The position numbers were made by a program, and so were the translations under genes. 64,000 nt of DNA from Oscillospiraceae bacterium (GTDB lineage: Bacteria > Bacillota > Clostridia > Oscillospirales > Ruminococcaceae): contig JAFXBK010000073.1 of the NCBI GenBank assembly GCA_017521825.1, forward strand, positions 1-64,000, written 5' to 3'. Shown piece after piece: positions 17,640 to 24,094 of the stretch. The notes under the pieces were generated by a model, which saw nothing but the letters and a program-made list of their open reading frames with translations, did not search any database and was not told the origin of the DNA. Numbering within the stretch: position 1 is the first letter of the stretch; every line of letters begins with the position of its first letter.

Positions 17640-17962
17640 CGGAACGGGCGGATAATATCCGCCCCTACGGTGGATACGGCAGGTTTTATTGGAACATTGT
17701 AGGGGCGCACCTATGTGTGCGCCCGTTGGGAAAGAATCCCTCCGTCTTTTCGGTCACAAAGTGACCGAAAATCCACCTCCCTTTAGGCAAGGGAGGCTAC
17801 CCTCCGGGTTACCTGGTCAACACCCTTCCGTCTGCTTCGCAGACACCCCCCTGATAGGGGAATCTTCTTTACACAAGGGAGCCTACCCTTCGGGTTACTT
17901 GGATATCCCTCATCCGTCAAAACCTTCGGTTTTGCCACCTTCCCCCAAGGGAAGGCTTTTGG
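17640..17962. repeat. Families F, E and A tract
   Basis: GGGCGGATAATATCCGCCCC hairpin, GTAGGGGCGCACC...GTGTGCGCCC hairpin, and several family A units with inner hairpins GGTCACAAAGTGACC, CTGCTTCGCAG and AAAACCTTCGGTTTT. Confidence 0.8.
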
Positions 17963-17989
17963 GGAACGGCGGATTTTTTGATAAAAAAT

Positions 17990-18175
17990 ACCCCGCGTTG
18001 CCGAACAGTCCATCGTTGAAACCCGGTCTATATGACAAGGGTGGGTAAGTTCTCCCGACAGTTTCACGTTCCCCTGATCCATTAAGGCAGGGCCTACATT
18101 ACAAAGCCGGAGCAGGACTCCCGTTTAACGATTTGTTGGATTAAAAAAACGGACGATTCTCGCACAAAGCAGGGT
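17990..18175 (-). ncRNA. ssrS: Probable 6S RNA
   Basis: 186 nt, unrelated to the surrounding repeats. On the minus strand the ends pair (ACCCTGC with GCGGGGT, then TTTG with the CAAC side), an internal stem CGTTAAAC/GTTTCAACG follows, and the terminal arm contains CCCTG...CAGGG and GGGAGAACTTACCCACC, reminiscent of clostridial 6S RNA. The overall shape is one long interrupted hairpin with large bubbles, followed by TATTTTTT. 6S RNA binds sigma-70-type RNA polymerase holoenzyme. It lies just downstream of the DUF1292 genes; a clear promoter of its own was not found. Confidence 0.62.
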
Positions 18176-18207
18176 GTTTTTCATTATTATTTTTTTACGG
18201 CAAAAAT

Positions 18208-18483
18208 TTATGCCTCGTAGCCTTCGCCGAAATAAATTCCGTAAATTTCGTCATATTCGTCTTCATCGACGATTTCCTCGAGGTAATCGCAGTCGCCGTC
18301 GATAACGTATTCGAGAATTACGGGTTCTTCGAGTTCGCGTTCTTCTTCGGAAAGGCCTTCCGGATAAAGGACGCAATATTTTTTTCCGTTATGCTCAATG
18401 GCGTCAACAAGTTCGAATTCAATATCGTTTCCGTTTTCGTCGGTTAAGGTAACGGTGTTATATTCTTCAAATTCCTGCGGCAT
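18208..18483 (-). CDS. DUF1292 protein
   Basis: 91 residues, strongly acidic. YNTVTLTDENGNDIEFELVDAIEHNGKKYCVLYPE matches the DUF1292 (YrzB-like) beta fold. Function is unknown in the family. It starts five bases after the upstream DUF1292 paralogue and shares its promoter. Confidence 0.85.
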   Translation of the reverse strand: MPQEFEEYNTVTLTDENGNDIEFELVDAIEHNGKKYCVLYPEGLSEEERELEEPVILEYVIDGDCDYLEEIVDEDEYDEIYGIYFGEGYEA

Positions 18484-18488
18484 AAAAA

Positions 18489-18815
18489 TCAGCTTTCCTG
18501 TTCGTTTTCGAATTCATAAAGTTCTTCAAGGCGGTCGATGAAAATTTCGGCAATTTCGTTATATTCATCGTCATCTTCGATGGTATCGAGGAATTCCTGG
18601 CCGTCCTCTTCAACAACTTTAAGGATAACAAGTTCGCCGCTGTCGTCCGCAAGGTTCTCCGCGGTTTCGGTAGGGATAAGGGCAAAATATTCGTTGTTTT
18701 CGGTTACAAGGGAATCTACGATTTCGAATTCGGTTTCTTTTCCGTTTTCGTCAACAAGGGTTACAATATCGTTGCCGTAATCTTCGGTTTCGGGGATGTT
18801 GTTCTGTTTGCTCAT
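18489..18815 (-). CDS. DUF1292 protein
   Basis: 108 residues. GNDIVTLVDENGKETEFEIVDSLVTENNEYFALIP is the DUF1292 core; the C-terminal half is acidic and helical. The ATG at 18815 has AAAGGAGAAA upstream. First of a paralogous pair. Confidence 0.85.
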   Translation of the reverse strand: MSKQNNIPETEDYGNDIVTLVDENGKETEFEIVDSLVTENNEYFALIPTETAENLADDSGELVILKVVEEDGQEFLDTIEDDDEYNEIAEIFIDRLEELYEFENEQES

Positions 18816-18858
18816 TTTTAATTTCTCCTTTTTTGGGGGATTATTTTTTACATTTATT

Positions 18859-18887
18859 ATATTATAATAATCCGGCGTTAAAGTCAA
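18859..18887 (-). promoter_or_regulatory. Promoter for the DUF1292 pair
   Basis: Minus strand TTGACT (18887-18882), then TAATAT (18864-18859) after 17 bases; an overlapping TATAAT gives a 15-base spacer. It lies just after the cyclophilin-like gene stop. Confidence 0.6.
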
Positions 18888-18898
18888 CGCGTTTTTTA

Positions 18899-19618
18899 TC
18901 AGTTTGTTTCGGTGGGGAAAGAAATTTCCACGGAATTTATTTTTACCGGTTCCAAGGGGGAATATCCGCCGGTGTAACCGGAATTTTCTCCGCCGGAGAT
19001 TTTTTCGATAACTTCCGCTCCGGAAGAAACCATTCCGAAAACAACGATTTTTCCTTCCAGTTCCGGAACGCCGCCGAAGGTTTTATAAACCCCGGTTTTT
19101 TCCTCATCAAATCCGCTTTGGGAAAGGAAGCCTTCCGAAATTCCGGAAAGTTCTTTAGCGGTTATTATAACAAGGGAAGGGGAAGCTTTTTCTTCCTCGT
19201 AAACAAAGCCGACCGCGCCGTTTATCGGAATAAGTTCCGTTTTTTCAAGGGAAAAACTTTCGCCGGAAGGGGAGGTTTGTATAAACATATTTTCCGCAAG
19301 GACGGAAAATTCCATTCCGTCGAAAATCCCGGCGTTATCCAGTTCGATAAATTTTTCCCCGGCGGCAGAGCCGCTTAATTTTACCTCGAATTTTCCGGCG
19401 GTGGTTTTAAAAACCGCGGTGATATCGCCTTCGGTTTCCTTTGTTTGCCATTCAAGGGATTTGTTTTTTATTTCCGCCGGGGTAAAGATTATTTCGCTTT
19501 TTCCGGATTCATCGGTTTCGATTTTAAAAATTCCGAGGGCGGCAAGAACGGCAAAAACGGCGATTATCAATACAAGAAAGACCGTTGAAACGATTGCGAG
19601 GATTTTTATTTTTTTCAC
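18899..19618 (-). CDS. Membrane-anchored divergent cyclophilin-like protein
   Basis: 239 residues. One membrane segment (ILAIVSTVFLVLIIAVFAVLAALGIF), then a cyclophilin-like domain: FKTTAGKFEVKLSGSAAGEKFIELDNAGIFDGMEF, FIQTSPSG, GAVGFVYEEEKASPSLVIIT, and VVFGMVSSGAEVIEKIS. The layout follows peptidyl-prolyl isomerase B proteins, but the usual arginine-phenylalanine catalytic patch (FHRV) and GTG...FFI strands are altered, so activity is doubtful. Probably faces outside the membrane. Confidence 0.6.
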   Translation of the reverse strand: MKKIKILAIVSTVFLVLIIAVFAVLAALGIFKIETDESGKSEIIFTPAEIKNKSLEWQTKETEGDITAVFKTTAGKFEVKLSGSAAGEKFIELDNAGIFDGMEFSVLAENMFIQTSPSGESFSLEKTELIPINGAVGFVYEEEKASPSLVIITAKELSGISEGFLSQSGFDEEKTGVYKTFGGVPELEGKIVVFGMVSSGAEVIEKISGGENSGYTGGYSPLEPVKINSVEISFPTETN

Positions 19619-19667
19619 GGCGGAGCCTCCTTTTTTATATAAAACAGGGTGGTGTTATTTGGAATAA

Positions 19668-20075
19668 TGTAGGGGCGCACCTATGTGTGCGCCCGGTTTT
19701 AATGGGACAGGGTTACAATCCCTCAGTCAGCTTCGCTGACAGCTCCCTTTACACAAGGGAGCCTGCCCTCCGGGTTCTTTTTTAACGGAACGTCGCGGAC
19801 GACGTTCCCTACGGTGAATTTGTGCTTTGCTAAACGGGCGGATAATATACGCCCCTGCGGTTGGAATTGTTGGTTTATCAAAACGCTGTAGGGGCGACCC
19901 TTGCGGTCGCCCGGTTGGGAAGGAATCCCTCCGTCATCGCTGCGCGATGCCACCTCCCTTTAGGAAAGGGAGGCTGCCCTCCGGGTTCTTGGTTATCCGT
20001 TATCTTACCCTGGGGGAAGGCGTCTTCCACCCTTCCGTCTGCTTCGCAGACACCTCCCCTGATAGGGGAGGCTTT
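19668..20075. repeat. Families E, A, G and F tract
   Basis: GTAGGGGCGCACC...GTGCGCCC hairpin, family A unit (hairpin AGCTTCGCTGACAGCT), GGAACGTCGCGGACGACGTTCC hairpin, GGGCGG...CGCCCC hairpin, GTAGGGGCGACC...GGTCGCCC hairpin, then two further family A units ending at the hemW stop. Confidence 0.8.
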
Positions 20076-20089
20076 TTTTGTGGGATGGA

Positions 20090-21205
20090 TCAATACAAAA
20101 TTTCCGCGGTAAGGGCGTTGGAAAGAAGGAAGCCCTTGGGGGTGAAGGAAATTTTGCTTCCGTTTATTTTTAAAAGGCCGGGTTTTTCGAAAGGTTTTGC
20201 GTTTTCGAGAATTTCTTCCGGGGAAACTTCCGGAAATTTTTCCGCAAGCTCAAAAACGTCGAGACCGTCCGTAAGCCGAAGGCGGAGCATTGCGAATTCT
20301 TCCCAGCCGCCGCCGGAAGATTCCTCCCGCTCCGTTTCCTCAAAAGGTTTTTCAAGAAAATCCCGGATGTTCCGGTCAAAAAAGTACCGGCGGCCTTCCA
20401 TAAAGGAATGGGCCGAAGGGCCGATTCCCACATATTCATCGTCCAGCCAATAGCGGCTGTTATGGAAGGCGCGTTTTCCTTCCTTTGCGAAGTTCGAAAT
20501 TTCGTACTGGGCAAAACCCCGCTTTTCCAGTTCTTCGCAGGCAAAAAGGTAAAGGTCGGAAACCTTTTCCTCGTCCGCACAGAGAAAGCGAAGGTCGCTT
20601 CTGGAAAGGGGCGTTCCTTCCTCGATTTTTAACATATAGGAAGAAATATGCTGAATTCCGAGGGAAGCGCAGAAATCTATGCTTTCCAGAAGGCTTTTTT
20701 CCGTCTGGTAGGGGATACCGAGCATTAAATCCAGGGAGATGTTATCAAAACCGGCGTTTTGGGCGGCTTTTACTGTTTCCGCCGCTTCCTTTGCGGTATG
20801 GATTCTTCCAAGGGCGGAAAGTTCCCGCTCGTTGGAACTTTGTAAACCGAAGGAAAGGCGGTTTATTCCCGCTTCCCGGAGTTTTTTGAAATCCACCCGC
20901 TCCGAAACGCCGGGGTTTCCCTCCGCGGTAACTTCCGCATCTTCCGTAAGATAGGGTTTTGCCGCCGCCATTATATCGCAAAGGTGTTTTTCACCCAAAA
21001 GCAGGGGCGTTCCGCCGCCAAAATACAAAGAGTTATAGCACCTTGCGTATTTTTTTGAGTAAAATTCAATGGCTTCGATAACCCGGTTTTTATAAACTTC
21101 AAAATATTCTTCGCCCTTCGGGAAGGAATAAAAATCGCAGTATCTGCATTTTTGGGCGCAAAAGGGGACATGAATATACAGCCCAGCCGGGGATTTTTTA
21201 TTCAT
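20090..21205 (-). CDS. hemW: HemW-type radical SAM heme chaperone
   Basis: 371 residues. The radical SAM motif CAQKCRYC (Cx3Cx2C) lies near residue 16, followed by SLYFGGGTPLLL, EGNPGV and RLSFGLQSSNERELSALGRIH. This is the HemW/HemN-like family; the fourth cysteine distinguishing true HemN (CxxxCxxCxC) is absent (CDFY), so heme chaperone HemW is preferred over coproporphyrinogen oxidase. Start at 21205 has GGGAGG upstream. Confidence 0.9.
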   Translation of the reverse strand: MNKKSPAGLYIHVPFCAQKCRYCDFYSFPKGEEYFEVYKNRVIEAIEFYSKKYARCYNSLYFGGGTPLLLGEKHLCDIMAAAKPYLTEDAEVTAEGNPGVSERVDFKKLREAGINRLSFGLQSSNERELSALGRIHTAKEAAETVKAAQNAGFDNISLDLMLGIPYQTEKSLLESIDFCASLGIQHISSYMLKIEEGTPLSRSDLRFLCADEEKVSDLYLFACEELEKRGFAQYEISNFAKEGKRAFHNSRYWLDDEYVGIGPSAHSFMEGRRYFFDRNIRDFLEKPFEETEREESSGGGWEEFAMLRLRLTDGLDVFELAEKFPEVSPEEILENAKPFEKPGLLKINGSKISFTPKGFLLSNALTAEILY

Positions 21206-21279
21206 GGTGCTCCCTCCCTTTTTTCGGCGGATTTTTGGCAAAAACGGTGCTCATTTTTTCCTTTTCAAGGCGGAAAAAT

Positions 21280-21542
21280 TTATCAACATGGAAAACTTTT
21301 GTTGATAAATCGCTTTAAAACGCGGTTTTTTTGAGCACTTTTCAACATTTTCCACATTGGGTATGTTGAAAACTTGGGTTTTTGTTATGATTTTTTATGA
21401 AAATCATAACTTTTTCAACATTTTCCACAGAGTTCTGCACCAAATGGCTTAAATATGCCATTTGTTAATAAATTTTTTGTGGAAAAGCTGTTTTTGATAC
21501 TTTCGGGTATATTTTTCCGGGTTATTGGAAAAATATGGATAA
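21280..21542. promoter_or_regulatory. Cluster of DnaA-box-like 9-mers between dusB and hemW
   Basis: Six boxes in 263 bases: TTTTCCACA at 21348 and 21421 (plus) and 21478 (minus); TTATCAACA at 21280 (plus) and 21300 (minus); TTATCCATA at 21534 (minus). TTTCAACATTTT runs resemble those near dnaA. The DNA is AT-rich with several hairpins (TTATCAACA...TGTTGATAA; AAATGGC...GCCATTT) and holds no gene. It could titrate DnaA or make hemW responsive to DnaA. Confidence 0.55.
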
Positions 21543-21586
21543 CCTGTATAGGCTGTTTTTTCTATTCATCAAAAGGTGAAAGATGC

Positions 21587-22567
21587 TCAAATTTCTCCTT
21601 CATTTTCCGCGGAAAGAAGGACCCGGTCGATTAAATTTTCAAGGTCTTCCGGGGTTTCGAGCGCGCCGCATTCCCTTCGGAATTCCGCCGCGCCGCGCAT
21701 TCCTTTAATATACCAGGAGGAATGTTTTCTTGCTTCGCGCATTCCGGTATATTCGCCTTTATACTTACAGAGAAGTTCGATATGTTTTTTAAGGACGGCC
21801 ATTCTTTCTTCCGGGGTTGGTTCCGGAAGAAGCTCGCCGGTTTCCATATAGTGGGCTATACGCTTGAAAAGCCAGGGGTTTCCCATGGCGCCGCGGCCGA
21901 CCATAACAAGGTCACAGCCGGTTTGTTCATAAAGAGCTTTTGCGCTTTCCGGCGAAACAACATCGCCGTTTCCGATTACGGGAACGGAAACCGCTTCCTT
22001 TACCTGGCGGATGATATCCCAGTTGACCGGCGGCGCATACATCTGGGTTCGGGTTCTTCCGTGGACTGTTAAGGCGGAAGCGCCGTTTGCTTCGCAGATG
22101 CAGGCGAATTCCACGGCGTTAAGATGTTCGTTATCCCAGCCGGCGCGGAATTTTACCGTTACCGGGATATCAACAGCGTCCACCACCGCCCGGACAATTC
22201 TTCCGGCAAGTTCCGGGTCCTTCATAAGGGCGGAGCCGCCGCCGTTTCCGGCGACCTTTGGAACCGGGCAGCCGAAGTTTATATCAATGGCGTCCGGCTT
22301 ATATTGGAGCGAAAGTTTTGCCGCTTCGGCCATAACTTCCGGTTCGCTTCCGAAAAGCTGAACGGCGCAGGGACGCTCCGCTTCGTTTATCTCCAGAAGT
22401 TCGGCGGATTTTTTGCTTCCGTAGGAAAGGCCTTTGGAGCTGGTCATTTCGCCAACGGTCCAGACAGCGCCGAATTCCCGGCTTATTTCCCGCATGGCGC
22501 GGTCACCGACACCGGCCAAAGGCGCAAGGGCGGCGTGTTTTGGAAGTTCTATGTTGCCGATTTTCAT
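21587..22567 (-). CDS. dusB: tRNA-dihydrouridine synthase B
   Basis: 326 residues. An FMN-dependent TIM barrel: LAPLAGVGDRAMREI at the N-terminus, DINFGCPVPKVAGNGGGSALM with the catalytic cysteine, TVKFRAGW, TVHGRTRTQMY, PVIGNGDV and VMVGRGAMGNPW. It reduces uridines in the D-loop. It overlaps the M23 lipoprotein gene by four bases (ATGA). Confidence 0.93.
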   Translation of the reverse strand: MKIGNIELPKHAALAPLAGVGDRAMREISREFGAVWTVGEMTSSKGLSYGSKKSAELLEINEAERPCAVQLFGSEPEVMAEAAKLSLQYKPDAIDINFGCPVPKVAGNGGGSALMKDPELAGRIVRAVVDAVDIPVTVKFRAGWDNEHLNAVEFACICEANGASALTVHGRTRTQMYAPPVNWDIIRQVKEAVSVPVIGNGDVVSPESAKALYEQTGCDLVMVGRGAMGNPWLFKRIAHYMETGELLPEPTPEERMAVLKKHIELLCKYKGEYTGMREARKHSSWYIKGMRGAAEFRRECGALETPEDLENLIDRVLLSAENEGEI

Positions 22568-23583
22568 TCTTCGCTCTCCTTCCAGAAATCTATATCCGGT
22601 TCGGAACCCATAAGCTCCATCGGGTCAACAAAAGTTCCGCCGATGGTTATTCCGAAATGAAGGTGGTTTCCGGTGGAAAGGCCGGTTGTTCCTACTCTTC
22701 CGATAAAATCGCCTTTTTCAACCCTTTCGCCGGCGGAAACGTTCCTTGTGCTGAGGTGGTAATGCCAGCTTAAAACGCCGAAGCCGTGGTTGATAACAAC
22801 GGTGTTTCCGGTAAGGCCAAGGTAATCCGAAAAAAGGACAACGCCGCTGTTGGTGGCGTAAATCGGCGTTCCGCCGCCGACGGCCATATCTGTTGCGTCG
22901 TGCCATTCGGTTTTTCCGTTGGAGAAGGTGCGGTAGGTTCCGAATTTGGTTGTTTCCCTATACCAGGAATCCCCAAGGGGCTTCATAAATTCCCCTTCCC
23001 AGAATTTGACCCCGGTTTCGTACCAGCGGTATTTCTGATAAAAATCGTTAAAGGCGGCGCGAACCGCTTCGTCCTCAAGGGTTTGTTCAAGGGTTGCCGG
23101 CGCGACGGTAAGGTACTGGGTGTTTATGTTGCGTTCGGTAACGATTATTCTTTCGGAAAAGCTGTAATCGCCGACATTGAAGGAAAGTTCATAGCTTTTG
23201 GGGTGGGTATCCGTTTTTATCGGAACAAAACAGATCCAGCCGCCTTCAGTCGCGATAAATTCCCGGCGGTAACCGAGAAAATCCACGAAGGAATAATCGG
23301 AAAGGTCGATATTTTCCGCACGGATTATAAAATAGCTTCCGCGCTTTACTTCGTTTGAGGAAAGTTTAAAAACCGGTTCCGGAACCGGCTCCGGTTCGGC
23401 AATTTCTTCCGGTTCGGAGGAAATTTCCGGAAGGCTTTCGCTTTCGGAAGAAGAACTTTCGGAAGAGGAAATTTCCGGTTCGGAGCCGATTGTTGGGGTG
23501 TTTTCCGAAAATTCGCAACCGGAAGAGGATATTATAATTGCGGAAAGGATTACTGCGGTAAGAAGTCGTTTAAATTTTGTCAC
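22564..23583 (-). CDS. M23 metallopeptidase lipoprotein
   Basis: 339 residues. A signal peptide ends in the lipobox SSGC near residue 23, followed by a Ser/Glu/Pro-rich linker, a middle beta domain, and a C-terminal LytM/M23 domain with zinc residues in WHDATDMAV and GNHLHFGI. It should be lipid-anchored outside the cell and cleave peptidoglycan cross-bridges, or regulate other hydrolases. The gene is first in an operon with dusB. Confidence 0.9.
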   Translation of the reverse strand: MTKFKRLLTAVILSAIIISSSGCEFSENTPTIGSEPEISSSESSSSESESLPEISSEPEEIAEPEPVPEPVFKLSSNEVKRGSYFIIRAENIDLSDYSFVDFLGYRREFIATEGGWICFVPIKTDTHPKSYELSFNVGDYSFSERIIVTERNINTQYLTVAPATLEQTLEDEAVRAAFNDFYQKYRWYETGVKFWEGEFMKPLGDSWYRETTKFGTYRTFSNGKTEWHDATDMAVGGGTPIYATNSGVVLFSDYLGLTGNTVVINHGFGVLSWHYHLSTRNVSAGERVEKGDFIGRVGTTGLSTGNHLHFGITIGGTFVDPMELMGSEPDIDFWKESEE

Positions 23584-23654
23584 TTTGTCCTCCGGGAAAA
23601 AATATTTATGGAAAATGGTTTATGATTATCTGGGTGATTAAAGGTTGGCGCGGC

Positions 23655-23978
23655 GGGTTTGCAAAACGGGCGGATAATATCCGCCCCTACGGTTGGAATG
23701 GTTGGTTTATTAAAACACTGTAGGGGCGACCCTTGCGGTCGCCCGTTGGGAAGGAATCCCTCCGTCATCGCTACGCGATGCCACCTCCCTTTAACAAGGG
23801 AGGCTTGCCCTCCGGGTTCTTGGTTATCCCTCATCCGTCACCTTCGGTGACACCTATACTCTTGCGGTACCCAAAATATTCTTCGGCATACGCCTTGAAT
23901 ATTTTGACCGCGGCGCCAAACCCTGTTCGCTTCATCGTCCACAGGACGCGCTTCACAGGCTTTGCTCCAAGGGAAGGC
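23655..23978. repeat. Families F, E, A tract with nested family C
   Basis: GGGCGGATAATATCCGCCC hairpin, GTAGGGGCGACC...GGTCGCCC hairpin, a family A unit with hairpin TCGCTACGCGA, then a second unit whose outer palindrome (expected CACCTTCCCCCAAGGGAAGG) is split by family C copy 1. Confidence 0.85.
23856..23966. repeat. Family C element, copy 1, nested in a family A palindrome
   Basis: About 110 bases containing AAAATATTC...GAATATTTT and CCTGT...ACAGG inverted repeats and GACCGCGGCGCC. A second copy lies at 56556-56669. The flanks (GTGACACCT and CCAAGGGAAGG) are the two sides of an ordinary family A palindrome. Confidence 0.8.
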
Positions 23979-24001
23979 TGAAGAGGAATTTTATTATAAT
24001 A

Positions 24002-24032
24002 TTATAGCATAAGGAAAATTTATATGCTATAA
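24002..24032. promoter_or_regulatory. Inverted repeat upstream of polA
   Basis: TTATAGCATA and TATGCTATAA, 10-base arms around 11 bases, 63 bases before the polA start in AT-rich DNA that also has TATAAT at 23995. Could be an operator; no matching -35 was found. Confidence 0.4.
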
Positions 24033-24094
24033 TAAGTTATTATATTATTATTAAATATTCCGATAAATCATATTTTTTGGGGAGGCTTCGCCCT

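Noticed and set aside
21280..21542. Main replication origin at the hemW-dusB gap
   Set aside because: Gene direction changes at 44.3-45.3 kb beside dnaA and rpmH, the usual origin place; genes on either side of 21.4 kb do not diverge consistently.
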